Source: Sulfurimonas sp. (lineage in GTDB: Bacteria > Campylobacterota > Campylobacteria > Campylobacterales > Sulfurimonadaceae). Taken from it: 64,000 nucleotides of DNA. The notes beneath the pieces were generated by a model. That model was not told where the DNA came from. It worked only from the letters and a program-made list of their open reading frames with translations, and made no database searches. The stretch's first letter is position 1; each line of letters opens with the position of its first letter. The stretch lies in assembly GCF_028694605.1 (NCBI RefSeq), contig NZ_JAQVKP010000001.1, forward strand, positions 124,001 through 188,000, given 5' to 3'. Positions 41,738 to 50,504 of the stretch are shown here, piece after piece. The position numbers and the translations under genes are program-made.

Positions 41738-43630
41738 ATGGCAAAACATCAATTTCAAACAGAAGCAAATCAGATACTTAATCTTATGATTCACTCTCTC
41801 TACTCAAACAAAGAGATATTTTTGCGTGAACTGGTTTCCAACGCTTCGGATGCGCTTGACAAACTTAACTTGCTCGTTTTAACAAATGACGCATATAAGA
41901 GCATCAGCTTCAATCCTCGTATTGATATCGTTGCAAACAAAGAGACAAAAACTCTTACTATCAAAGATAGCGGGATAGGTATGAATGAAGAGGATTTGAT
42001 GAACAACCTTGGAACGATTGCCAAGTCGGGAACAAAAGCATTTTTAGAAAATCTAACTGGAGATCAGAAAAAAGATTCAAATCTTATCGGTCAGTTTGGT
42101 GTCGGTTTTTATGCTTGTTTTATGGTCGCGCATAGAGTCGAAGTAACAACTAAAAAAGCTGGTGAAGAGCAGGCATATCTTTGGATAAGCAAGGGTGACG
42201 GTGAGTTTGAGATAGAACATACCACTCAAGATGGTCACGGAACAACGATAGTAATGCACCTGAATGATGAAGATAGCGAGTTTTTAGATACATATAGAAT
42301 TGAAAATATTATTAAAAAATACTCAAACCACATCCCTTTTGCGATTTTTATGGATAAAGAAAAGTTTATCGTTGCAAAAAAAGATGATGAAGGCAAAGAG
42401 ATAGAGCCTTCAAGAACAGAGATTGAAAATAAGCAGATTAACCGTGCCAATGCGCTTTGGACAATATCGAAAAGTGAGATAAAAGATGAAGAGTATAAAG
42501 ATTTTTACAGCTCTATCGCTCACTCTTCAGAAGAACCTCTTGCGTGGATGCACAACAAAGCTGAGGGTGCTATAGAATATACGACACTCTTTTACATCCC
42601 AAGTAAAGCACCGATGGATTTGTACAGAGTTGACTATCAGACAGGGATTAAACTCTATATCAACCGTGTATTTATCACAGACGATGAAAAAGAGCTGATG
42701 CCGACTTATATGAGATTTTTACGCGGTGTGATTGACTCAAAAGATCTTCCGCTCAATGTTTCCCGTGAGATTTTACAGTCAAATGCAGTGATGGCAAAGA
42801 TAAAAAATGCCTCTGTTAAAAAGGTACTCTCAGAACTTGCAAAAATGGCGGCAAACGACAAAGATAAGTACAAAACATTCTTTAAAGAGTTTGGAAATGT
42901 CCTCAAAGAAGGGCTTTATAGTGACTATGGCAACCGTGAGAAGATTTTGGAGCTTATGCAGTTTAATACTCTCAATTCCCATGAACAGGTTATGTTTGAA
43001 GAGTTTTTGAAAAATGTGGATGAGACAAAAAAAGAGATTTATTTTATCACAGGTAAAACATCTATCTCTATGCTCAAAAACTCGCCTGCACTGGAGCGAT
43101 TCAAGTCTCGCGGCATCGATGTTTTAGTGCTTAATGAAGAGATTGACACAATAATCTTTCCAATGGTAACTGAGTATAAAGAGTACAAGCTTGTTCACGT
43201 CAGCGATGCAAAATTTGATGAGAATGAAGATGAGAAAAAAGCGCATGAAGGGGTAGCAAAAGAGTATGATGGACTTGCAAAAGAACTCAAAGACTCTTTG
43301 GGAGATAGCGTAAAAGCTGTTGAAGTTACTTTTGATTTGGTTGATTCTCCTGTAAAACTCAAAGAAGACAAGGAAGACCCTGCATTTATGATGGCGCAAA
43401 TTATGAGACAGATGGGACAAAAAGGTGATGCGCCTGCACCTGCGCCGATTTTACAGATAAATCCCAAACATGAACTTATCGTAAAACTGAAAAACTCTGT
43501 TGATCAAAATCTCATTAATGATGCGGCGCATCTTTTGCTTGATCAGGCAAAACTTTTTGACGGTGTTGAGTTGGAAGACACAATAGGGTTTATAACAAGA
43601 TTAAACCGTGTTATTTCTAAAGCAGTATAG
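41738..43630 (+). CDS. htpG: Molecular chaperone HtpG (Hsp90)
   Basis: The 630-residue protein has the GHKL ATPase motifs of Hsp90: ELVSNASDALDKL, DSGIGM, NLGTIAKSGT and GQFGVGFYA, followed by the middle domain (PLNVSREILQ) and a C-terminal dimerisation domain. It lacks a eukaryotic charged linker. It folds client proteins under stress. The gene is single and ends in a short hairpin. The inverted repeat upstream suggests regulated expression. Confidence 0.97.
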   Translation: MAKHQFQTEANQILNLMIHSLYSNKEIFLRELVSNASDALDKLNLLVLTNDAYKSISFNPRIDIVANKETKTLTIKDSGIGMNEEDLMNNLGTIAKSGTKAFLENLTGDQKKDSNLIGQFGVGFYACFMVAHRVEVTTKKAGEEQAYLWISKGDGEFEIEHTTQDGHGTTIVMHLNDEDSEFLDTYRIENIIKKYSNHIPFAIFMDKEKFIVAKKDDEGKEIEPSRTEIENKQINRANALWTISKSEIKDEEYKDFYSSIAHSSEEPLAWMHNKAEGAIEYTTLFYIPSKAPMDLYRVDYQTGIKLYINRVFITDDEKELMPTYMRFLRGVIDSKDLPLNVSREILQSNAVMAKIKNASVKKVLSELAKMAANDKDKYKTFFKEFGNVLKEGLYSDYGNREKILELMQFNTLNSHEQVMFEEFLKNVDETKKEIYFITGKTSISMLKNSPALERFKSRGIDVLVLNEEIDTIIFPMVTEYKEYKLVHVSDAKFDENEDEKKAHEGVAKEYDGLAKELKDSLGDSVKAVEVTFDLVDSPVKLKEDKEDPAFMMAQIMRQMGQKGDAPAPAPILQINPKHELIVKLKNSVDQNLINDAAHLLLDQAKLFDGVELEDTIGFITRLNRVISKAV

Positions 43631-43638
43631 TTGCTTGT

Positions 43639-43661
43639 ATGAGTGCTTTTGTAGCACTCAT
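43639..43661 (+). terminator. Hairpin after htpG
   Basis: ATGAGTGC and GCACTCAT pair perfectly around a seven-base loop 9 bp after the stop; a T-run follows only about 15 bp later, so termination may be weak. Confidence 0.5.
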
Positions 43662-43728
43662 TATGCGGTTGTCTCTATTTTTTAAGAGTTTCTAATCATA
43701 AGAGAAAAAAATATGTTATTTTACTTCC

Positions 43729-44235
43729 ATGAATAGCAATATAAGAGAAAAGAGGCGTCCTGAGAACGCCGAACTCCGCCGCAAAATAGACAGACTGCTA
43801 CAAGATGGCGATATGTTTGTCAAACAAAATCTAGGACATTTGGGTGTTTCAAACTATAGCTATGAGATAGAAGAGGCGATAGAAGAGCTATCTTTAGAAA
43901 AAGAGATAGTTCTGCAGCTTATAGAAGATTATGTCATACAGATTTTAAAATCAAAAATTGCATTTTATGCATCCATTCACAAGCTTAAAAAAGATGCTTT
44001 AGATGGCAAAGTGTTAGACTACACAGATATTAGGCATTTGGCACATAAAAATTTGGGTGTTGTAAGAAATCTGCGTATAAAAGATGCTCAGAAAATTCTT
44101 GAAGAGATGATGGTTGAAGACAACTTGGACTATCTGCGACTCTATGCAAAAGCGCTGGAAATCTCTGCCATAAAACTAAATCCCCTTTGTGCGTATGAGA
44201 CGCTCAATCTTATAGCAGTTAAAAATTCTCTTTAA
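43729..44235 (+). CDS. Conserved hypothetical helical protein
   Basis: This 168-residue protein is almost wholly helical and charged, with no TM segment or signal. It starts RRPENAELRRKIDRLLQDGDMFVKQNLGHLGVSNYSYEI in two-part form and contains several Leu/Ile-rich amphipathic stretches. No catalytic motif or known family was recognised. It follows htpG after 98 bp with its own possible promoter (TTATTTTAC region). Function unknown. Confidence 0.7.
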   Translation: MNSNIREKRRPENAELRRKIDRLLQDGDMFVKQNLGHLGVSNYSYEIEEAIEELSLEKEIVLQLIEDYVIQILKSKIAFYASIHKLKKDALDGKVLDYTDIRHLAHKNLGVVRNLRIKDAQKILEEMMVEDNLDYLRLYAKALEISAIKLNPLCAYETLNLIAVKNSL

Positions 44236-44406
44236 TTATTTTTCTCTAAGAGACTGAGAGACTTCCTCAAGTAGATTGGTTGGTTTTTTAATTAAGACGG
44301 CTTCTTCCTCTTTTGCCGGCAAAACAAAAGCAAGTATGATAAATACAAACGCAAAGAAGATACCGACTAAGATAGCAAGAATGATTTTTAGTTTGTGTTC
44401 ATTCAC
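44236..44406 (-). CDS. Small single-pass membrane protein
   Basis: A 56-codon frame begins at GTG (44404-44406) and ends at TAA. The product has one TM helix (about 8-29) and an acidic, then amphipathic, C-terminal segment (KKPTNLLEEVSQSLREK). It lies 5 bp after the gene at 44412 on the same strand, which supports translation, and ends one base after the convergent gene stop. No family recognised. Confidence 0.55.
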   Translation of the reverse strand: MNEHKLKIILAILVGIFFAFVFIILAFVLPAKEEEAVLIKKPTNLLEEVSQSLREK

Positions 44407-44411
44407 TTTTT

Positions 44412-44732
44412 TTAATCTACTTTATTGAGGCTGTTGGAAGTCATATAAATCCAAAACTCTTTGTGAGAATAGCCTCTGTTTAAAAAGAAAATCTGCAATA
44501 TAGCCACTCTATAAAGCGTGATTGCCATTTTTGCGTATGGTACAAAAAGAGACAAACTAACAAGAAGCGATTGCTCTTTGTCTCCTTTGGAGTTTATCAT
44601 CTCCTGCATTCCTATGTTTTTACTAAGATAGAGCCCAAAAAGCAGTGAAAAAAGAAAGTTCAAAACCAATCCAAATATTATGTACGCCATAAACTCTTGT
44701 TCGTGCATTCCACCTATCATTGTTTCCTCCAA
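44412..44732 (-). CDS. Membrane protein of unknown function
   Basis: The 106-residue protein has two or three hydrophobic segments (about 14-36 and 55-85). No motif was recognised. It lies 26 bp after the DUF3817 gene and before a small membrane gene, so three membrane-protein genes form one minus-strand unit. Confidence 0.7.
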   Translation of the reverse strand: MEETMIGGMHEQEFMAYIIFGLVLNFLFSLLFGLYLSKNIGMQEMINSKGDKEQSLLVSLSLFVPYAKMAITLYRVAILQIFFLNRGYSHKEFWIYMTSNSLNKVD

Positions 44733-44758
44733 ATTGTTTATTTTTGCGGCTATTTTAT

Positions 44759-45064
44759 CTAAATAGAACTTTTGAGTTCATAAGATGCTATGCTCTTTTT
44801 TGTAAAAAATGTTCCAAACGGGATAAGTGATGCGATAAAAAAGAGTGTGCTATCTCCAACCGACCATTCTGCTTCTTGCCAAGCCTTAACAAGATAGTAG
44901 CAAAAAAGTATAAATAAAATTCCATGAATCATTCCAACAACTTTAACAGCCATAGGCACGGCAAAAAGGTACTTCATAGGCATTGCGATAAAAACAAGAG
45001 CTAGGTAAGAGTAGCCTTCAATGCTATTTATGCTCCCAAATTTTATAACATTTTCGTTTTTCAT
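44759..45064 (-). CDS. DUF3817-family integral membrane protein
   Basis: The 101-residue protein has three TM helices and the DUF3817 pattern: INSIEGYSYLALVFIAMPMKY, then VVGMIHGILFILFCYYL and SLIPFGTFF. The family is widespread and uncharacterised. It heads the three-gene minus-strand unit and is divergent from oadG. Confidence 0.85.
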   Translation of the reverse strand: MKNENVIKFGSINSIEGYSYLALVFIAMPMKYLFAVPMAVKVVGMIHGILFILFCYYLVKAWQEAEWSVGDSTLFFIASLIPFGTFFTKKSIASYELKSSI

Positions 45065-45186
45065 ATCTATCCTAACTTTTTTTAAAATCTGTGAATTATA
45101 TAATCAAAAAGTAACAATCAACCTATTTGATAAAATCTAAAAACCATTCGCAAACTCTTTTTAAACATAAATAGTGTACAGTAGCG

Positions 45187-45200
45187 CCAAACAAGTTTGG
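45187..45200 (+). promoter_or_regulatory. Hairpin touching the oadG ribosome site
   Basis: CCAAA-CAAG-TTTGG (within CCAAACAAGTTTGG) ends at the first bases of the GGAGGG ribosome site (45199-45204). Pairing would partly hide that site. Confidence 0.35.
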
Positions 45201-45211
45201 AGGGTGTGGTG

Positions 45212-45457
45212 ATGGATATGAATCCTGTGCTAGAGAGTTTAAAATTCTTGGTTCTTGGAATGGGAACGGTTTTTCTTTTTCTTGTAATTATGATTTATTG
45301 TATGAACATAATGTCGAGTATTTTAAGTAAATATTTTCCAGAAGCAAGACCGGATGTAAATGCAAAATTAAATTTGGCGACAAGCAGCACACAAAAAGAT
45401 GATAAAAAAATAGTTGCAGCCATTACGGCAGCGATTAAATACCATAGAGAAGGATAG
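45212..45457 (+). CDS. oadG: Oxaloacetate decarboxylase gamma subunit (OadG family)
   Basis: Starting at the ATG at 45212, 8 bp after GGAGGG, the product has 81 residues: one TM helix (about 7-32) with the OadG pattern LVLGMGTVFLFLVIMIYCM and a short polar tail. An in-frame TTG at 45197 overlaps the ribosome site and is not the start. Gamma holds the Na+-pumping complex together and helps bind zinc. It leads oadA and oadB. Confidence 0.82.
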   Translation: MDMNPVLESLKFLVLGMGTVFLFLVIMIYCMNIMSSILSKYFPEARPDVNAKLNLATSSTQKDDKKIVAAITAAIKYHREG

Positions 45458-45467
45458 GAAGCAGATA

Positions 45468-47288
45468 ATGTCTAAAAAATTTATTGATATAATGGACACA
45501 ACTTTCAGAGACGGGTTCCAGTCCGTCTTTGGCGGTCGTGTGTTAATGAAGGATTTTTTTCCGGCTGTTGAAGCTGCAAAAGTAGCAGGAATCAAGCACT
45601 TTGAGTTTGGCGGTGGGGCGAGATTTCAGTCTCTTTACTTCTATCTAAGAGAAGATGCATTTGAGATGATGGATGGTTTTCGTAAAATCGTAGGACCGGA
45701 TGCAAATCTTCAAACACTTGCTCGCGGCATAAACACCGTTATGCTTGACACAGGCTCTAAAGAACTGATTGATTTGCATGCAAAGATGTTTAAGAAACAC
45801 GGCGCTACAACGATTAGAAATTTTGATGCGCTCAACGATGTAGAAAACCTAAAATACTCTGCTGAGAGAATCGTGCATCATGGACTTAAGCACGAAGTAG
45901 TAGTAACGATGATGGATTTGCCTCCTGGATGCTACGGTGCACATACTGTAGAGTTTTATGAAAAAACTTTGCGTGAGATACTTGATAGCGGCATTCCATA
46001 TCACAGTATCTGTTTTAAAGATGCTTCCGGTACATCAAATCCTCAAAAAGTTTTTGAAACGATTCAGATGGCAAGACGCTTGGTGCCTGAGGGAACACAT
46101 ATCAGACTTCATACACATGAGACAGCCGGCGTCTCCGTTGCTGCTTATATGGCTGCACTTGAAGCGGGTGTTGACGGCATAGATTTAGCTGCTGCACCGG
46201 TAAGCGGCGGTACAAGCCAACCGGATATCCTCACTATGCTTCACGCAACTAAAGGGATGAACTATGACCTTGGCGGCTTGGAGATTGATAAGATTTTGAC
46301 ATACGAAAAAGAGTTGCAGTCTTGTTTGTCTGACTACTTTATGCCGCCTGAAGCGACAATGGTATCTCCTATCATCCCATTTTCTCCAATGCCGGGCGGT
46401 GCGCTTACCGCAAACACACAGATGATGCGTGACAACGGAATTATGGATAGATTCCCTGAGGTTATTGCTGCGATGACTGAAGTTGTAAAAAAAGGCGGAT
46501 ACGGAACTTCTGTAACACCTGTTTCGCAGTTCTACTTCCAACAGGCTCTCAACAATGTAATGCAAGGTCCATGGAATGCAATTGCTCCTGGATATGGCAA
46601 GATGGTTTTAGGTTATTTTGGTAAAACTCCGGTTGAGCCGGATCCTGAAATTGTTAAAATTGCATCCGAGAAGCTTGGACTTGCTCCAACTACAGAGAAA
46701 GCTCTTGATTTGGCAAATGCCGATGAGAGCAAATCTTTGGCTACTTGGATTAACAAGCTAAAGTCAGAAAATATAGAGATAACAGAAGAAAATATCTTTA
46801 TAGCTGCAGCTTGTCATGAGAAGGGAATCGCCTTTTTAAAAGGCGAAGGTGAGTTGATGGTTCGTAAACTGTCTGATATGAAAAAAGAAGAAACAAGCAA
46901 AGAGAGCGGGAGCAAAAATATGGGAAGCGGAAGTTATACAGTTGTAGTTGATGGTCAAAAATATAGCGTTCAGGTTGCAGAGGGCAATGTAGATATCCAA
47001 GTAACGGCAGTAAACGGCGAGAGTGCGGCAGTATCTGCTCCGACACCTGTGGCAGCACCTGCAGCAAGTGGAACCGGAATGGAGATCAAGGCGCTTCTTC
47101 CGGGAAGTGTTTGGAAAATAGTTGCAAATCCGGGTCAAAGCGTAAAAGAGGGTGATGTTATCCTTATACTAGAGTCTATGAAGATGGAGATAGATGTAGT
47201 AGCACCAAAAGGCGGTGTTATCAAGTCTATCCATGTAGCTACAAATGATAAAGTAGTTGAAGGTCAAACAGTAGCGATACTAGGGTAG
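45468..47288 (+). CDS. oadA: Oxaloacetate decarboxylase alpha / pyruvate carboxylase B, biotin-carrying
   Basis: Starting at 45468 the 606-residue protein has a carboxyltransferase TIM barrel ([10 protein letters not shown], catalytic Lys in ICFKDASG, metal ligands in RLHTHETAG), a conserved PYC_OADA domain (about 290-460), a variable Ser/Ala/Pro linker and a C-terminal biotinyl domain with ESMKM (biotin Lys near 572; Ser replaces the commoner Ala). It moves CO2 between oxaloacetate and biotin. With oadG and oadB beside it, sodium-pumping decarboxylation is more likely than carboxylation, though alpha-type subunits serve both. Confidence 0.92.
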   Translation: MSKKFIDIMDTTFRDGFQSVFGGRVLMKDFFPAVEAAKVAGIKHFEFGGGARFQSLYFYLREDAFEMMDGFRKIVGPDANLQTLARGINTVMLDTGSKELIDLHAKMFKKHGATTIRNFDALNDVENLKYSAERIVHHGLKHEVVVTMMDLPPGCYGAHTVEFYEKTLREILDSGIPYHSICFKDASGTSNPQKVFETIQMARRLVPEGTHIRLHTHETAGVSVAAYMAALEAGVDGIDLAAAPVSGGTSQPDILTMLHATKGMNYDLGGLEIDKILTYEKELQSCLSDYFMPPEATMVSPIIPFSPMPGGALTANTQMMRDNGIMDRFPEVIAAMTEVVKKGGYGTSVTPVSQFYFQQALNNVMQGPWNAIAPGYGKMVLGYFGKTPVEPDPEIVKIASEKLGLAPTTEKALDLANADESKSLATWINKLKSENIEITEENIFIAAACHEKGIAFLKGEGELMVRKLSDMKKEETSKESGSKNMGSGSYTVVVDGQKYSVQVAEGNVDIQVTAVNGESAAVSAPTPVAAPAASGTGMEIKALLPGSVWKIVANPGQSVKEGDVILILESMKMEIDVVAPKGGVIKSIHVATNDKVVEGQTVAILG

Positions 47289-47292
47289 TCTT

Positions 47293-48615
47293 ATGAGAGC
47301 ATTTTTAATAAAAATAGTCATGTTGCTCGCACTTTTTGGTTTTAGTGCTGCTTATGCTTCTGATGCGCCTGCAGTTGATAGAGAAGCAGCGAATGTTGAA
47401 ACATATCAGCCAAAAAGCGTCGGCACTCTTGTTAGTGATTTTCTAAAATCAACCGGTATTTATGCTTTGGCAAATCCAGATCCAGACGAGTTAAATGCCA
47501 AAGGGCAGCCTATGAGCGATTTTCATAAATCATGGGGTAGAATCATTATGATACTTGTGACGTTTGTCATCTTTTATCTTGCAGTTGTTAAAGGTTTTGA
47601 GCCGCTTCTGCTTTTACCTATAGGTTTTGGCGGACTTTTGGCAAATATTCCTGTCGCAAATATGGCAGGGCCTGAAGGGTTTTTGGGCATCATTTACCAT
47701 ATGGGTCTCTCAAATCAGCTCTTTCCTATTCTTATCTTTATGGGTGTAGGAGCAATGACTGACTTTGGACCACTTTTATCAAATCCTAAAACTGCACTTC
47801 TTGGGGGTGCGGCACAGTTTGGTATCTTTGGAACACTGGTAGGCGCTGTTATGCTTGCAGAATATACAACGATTTTTGATTTTACGCTCAAACAGGCTTC
47901 CGCTATCTCCATTATCGGCGGAGCGGATGGTCCAACATCTATATTTATCGCAACAAAGCTTGCTCCTGAACTGTTAGGTGCTATTGCTGTTGCGTCTTAC
48001 TCTTATATGGCGCTTGTTCCGGTTATTCAGCCTCCGATTATGAAGGCGCTTACAACGGATGCGGAGAGAAGAATCAGAATGAGTACCATGAGACATGTCT
48101 CTCGTTTAGAGAAGTTGGTTTTCCCTATCATGGTTTTAGTTCTTGCTATTTTGGTGCTTCCGGATGCAACACCGCTTATCGGTGCATTTATGTTCGGTAA
48201 CTTCTTAAAAGAGACGGGCGTTGTTGATAGGCTCTCAGATACTATGCAAAATGCACTTATCAATATCGTAACGATTTTCTTAGGTTTGGCGGTTGGTTCT
48301 AAACTTGCTTCAGATCAGTTCTTAGTTGCTGAAACACTTGCTATTTTGGCACTTGGTATTGTGGCGTTTTCTGCGGGAACTGCAGGCGGTGTTATCATGG
48401 CAAAAATCATGAATATGTTTTCTAAAACTAAGATTAACCCGCTTATCGGTTCTGCGGGTGTTTCTGCCGTTCCTATGGCGGCACGTGTATCGAACAAAGT
48501 AGGTATGGAGTATGACCGTACAAATATGCTTTTGATGCACGCAATGGGTCCAAACGTTGCAGGTGTTATCGGTTCTGCGGTTGCAGCGGGTGTTTTAATC
48601 TCTATCTTCAAATAA
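47293..48615 (+). CDS. oadB: Sodium-pumping oxaloacetate decarboxylase beta subunit
   Basis: The 440-residue protein has about ten TM helices. It carries the beta-subunit motifs [15 protein letters not shown], the key Asp in [12 protein letters not shown], and the C-terminal [17 protein letters not shown]. It decarboxylates carboxybiotin and exports Na+. An extended N-terminus of about 75 residues with a signal-like helix precedes the core. It starts 4 bp after oadA and closes the operon with a terminator. Confidence 0.94.
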   Translation: MRAFLIKIVMLLALFGFSAAYASDAPAVDREAANVETYQPKSVGTLVSDFLKSTGIYALANPDPDELNAKGQPMSDFHKSWGRIIMILVTFVIFYLAVVKGFEPLLLLPIGFGGLLANIPVANMAGPEGFLGIIYHMGLSNQLFPILIFMGVGAMTDFGPLLSNPKTALLGGAAQFGIFGTLVGAVMLAEYTTIFDFTLKQASAISIIGGADGPTSIFIATKLAPELLGAIAVASYSYMALVPVIQPPIMKALTTDAERRIRMSTMRHVSRLEKLVFPIMVLVLAILVLPDATPLIGAFMFGNFLKETGVVDRLSDTMQNALINIVTIFLGLAVGSKLASDQFLVAETLAILALGIVAFSAGTAGGVIMAKIMNMFSKTKINPLIGSAGVSAVPMAARVSNKVGMEYDRTNMLLMHAMGPNVAGVIGSAVAAGVLISIFK

Positions 48616-48641
48616 TCTTTCCCTTTTTTAAAGGGAGAGAA
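48616..48641. terminator. Bidirectional terminator between oadB and cheV
   Basis: TCTTTCCCTTT and AAAGGGAGAGA pair with one mismatch right after the oadB stop; T-rich sequence follows on the plus strand. Confidence 0.7.
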
Positions 48642-48647
48642 AATCTC

Positions 48648-49595
48648 TTATATTTTTTTATTCATAATCTCTACGATGAGCGGAATGATATTTTGACTTT
48701 TTGTCTTATCTATAAAAGCATCTGCGCCTAGTACTTGAGCTTCTCTTTTGTTGTTAGTGCCTGTCATAGAACTGTTTACTATGATAGGAATATCTTTTGT
48801 TTTTGCGTTGGCTTTGAGAAGCTTTACAACCGTAAAGCCAGACATCTCCGGCATCTCTATATCTGTAATCACAGCAGGAATAGCGGAGACATTGTCACCA
48901 AGAGTGTTGATATAGTCTAAAAGTAGTTTTCCATTGTTAAAAAGCTTCATGGAAATATGTGCGTTTTCAAAAATTTGTTTAAGGTGTTTTTGTGCTGTTT
49001 TTGAATCTTCTGCTATTAAAACTGTTCCAGTTTTGAGTTTTTTCGGTATTTCAATATTTACCAAATTTGCCGGTGATTCAAATACATCAACCATAGCTTG
49101 AGGAATGACGTCTGCAAGAAGTTTCTCGTAATCAAGCACAAGACATAAACTTCCATCTTCAAGTCGTGTATCGTTGATTACAACATTATCCTCGCCAACT
49201 CTATAACTATCCGGAGCATGCATCTCATTCCAGTTTTTCTTAATTACCCTAAAAGCAGACATTATGCGAAGTCCTATAATGATGCCATTAAAATCACATA
49301 TTAATATATTCGATTTTTTCATTTCCTCTTTTGTAAGAGTTGTTCCAAGCCACAGTGGAAGATTTAGTATGGGAATTTGAAGTCCGCGCAAAACAATTGT
49401 TCCTTCCAAAAGGTAATGTGATGACGGTATCTGGGTGATATAGTGGTTTTTTGACTCAACAACTTCACGAGTTTTAAATACATTGATAGCATAATAAGCA
49501 GAGTCCGGTACATCACTTACACGAAAGACTAAAAGCTGTACCTCGTTGTTTTTTGCAAGATTTGTGGCAGCGTCAACATTGTCTAAAACAGACAT
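48648..49595 (-). CDS. cheV: Chemotaxis coupling protein CheV
   Basis: The 315-residue protein joins a CheW-like domain (about 10-170, with YLLEGTIVLRGLQIPILNLPLWLG) to a receiver domain (about 190-312) carrying the acidic pair in LIAEDS, the phospho-acceptor Asp in TDIEMPEMSG, and Ser/Lys at VNSSMT and FIDKT. CheV couples chemoreceptors to CheA with adjustable gain. It is monocistronic and divergent from the next operon. Confidence 0.92.
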   Translation of the reverse strand: MSVLDNVDAATNLAKNNEVQLLVFRVSDVPDSAYYAINVFKTREVVESKNHYITQIPSSHYLLEGTIVLRGLQIPILNLPLWLGTTLTKEEMKKSNILICDFNGIIIGLRIMSAFRVIKKNWNEMHAPDSYRVGEDNVVINDTRLEDGSLCLVLDYEKLLADVIPQAMVDVFESPANLVNIEIPKKLKTGTVLIAEDSKTAQKHLKQIFENAHISMKLFNNGKLLLDYINTLGDNVSAIPAVITDIEMPEMSGFTVVKLLKANAKTKDIPIIVNSSMTGTNNKREAQVLGADAFIDKTKSQNIIPLIVEIMNKKI

Positions 49596-49670
49596 AAATT
49601 CCCCTTTCTCTCTATTTCTAGGATGATACCAAAAATTCGGTCTATTCTGCTTGAATGTTAATGATGAAAT

Positions 49671-49676
49671 GGTAAA
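49671..49676 (+). promoter_or_regulatory. Probable -10 element of the adaptor-argD-TolC operon
   Basis: TAAAAT in the gap divergent from cheV, about 30 bp before the HlyD-like ATG. Confidence 0.35.
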
Positions 49677-49706
49677 ATAAGCCCTTATTTCTTTAGAGGT
49701 GTTTTT

Positions 49707-50504
49707 ATGAAACTATTTTTTTTGCTGCCGCTTCTCTTTGCTATTTTAGATGCCAAGGTATATTATGCAAAGGTTGAACCTTATGAGATAAGAGATATCT
49801 CTTCTAATGTTTCGGGTTTGGTTGTTCATGCAGATGAGAGTTTGGTTGGAACGAAACTCACGGAAAAACCTTATATAGGGATAGATTTTGAGCTTGACAG
49901 AAAAGAACTTGCAACTGTGCGTGAGAAAGTTATGTATCTTAAGAGTGTTATAGAGATAAATGAAGCTGTTCTTGTTAACATGGATGAATCGCTTGTTAAA
50001 AAGAGAGAAAATTACAAAAAAATAGAGCCTTTAAAGTTTAAATCTTCAGTTGAAAAAGACAGAGAGTTTTATGATTTGATATCAAGTGAAAATCTCTATC
50101 TTAGCACAAGAAAAGAGATTCAAAATTTAAAAATTCAGATAACAGATCTGAAACATAGAGAAGCACAACTTCAAAGAAGCATAGATGATAAAAACCTTGT
50201 AGCAAAAAACTTTGTACTCTATGAGATGCTTGTACAACCAGGGCAAGTAGTTGGCATGGCAACACCACTAGCCAAAGTTGCCGATACTTCAAAGGCAAAG
50301 TTAACGATATATCTTGATGAAGCAGATATCGTTGGCGCACAAAAAAAGGTTGTTTATATTGATGGAGAGAAGAGTCGTTATAAGATTTCAAGACTTTTAC
50401 GCATAGCTGATGGAAAAAATATCTCTAAATACATGGCGCAAATCATTACAGAAGCACCGGAGCTATTTTCAAAACTGGTAAAAGTGGAGCTGAGGGATGA
50501 GTAA
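49707..50504 (+). CDS. HlyD/RND-type periplasmic adaptor protein
   Basis: The 265-residue protein has a signal peptide (about 1-16), a split lipoyl/barrel region (DISSNVSGLVVHADESLVG and LVQPGQVVGMATPLAKVAD) and a central coiled coil (about 70-170). This is the membrane-fusion-protein layout linking an inner-membrane pump to a TolC-like channel. A TolC-family gene lies three genes later in the same overlapping operon, but no pump gene is present. Substrate unknown. Confidence 0.78.
   Translation: MKLFFLLPLLFAILDAKVYYAKVEPYEIRDISSNVSGLVVHADESLVGTKLTEKPYIGIDFELDRKELATVREKVMYLKSVIEINEAVLVNMDESLVKKRENYKKIEPLKFKSSVEKDREFYDLISSENLYLSTRKEIQNLKIQITDLKHREAQLQRSIDDKNLVAKNFVLYEMLVQPGQVVGMATPLAKVADTSKAKLTIYLDEADIVGAQKKVVYIDGEKSRYKISRLLRIADGKNISKYMAQIITEAPELFSKLVKVELRDE

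Noticed and set aside
43639-43661. GAGTGC...GCACTC near htpG as a CIRCE operator
   Set aside because: The arms are in the opposite order to CIRCE (TTAGCACTC-N9-GAGTGCTAA) and lie after the gene, so it is a terminator-type hairpin.
45197-45211. TTG start for oadG
   Set aside because: It overlaps the GGAGGG ribosome site; the ATG at 45212 is correctly spaced.
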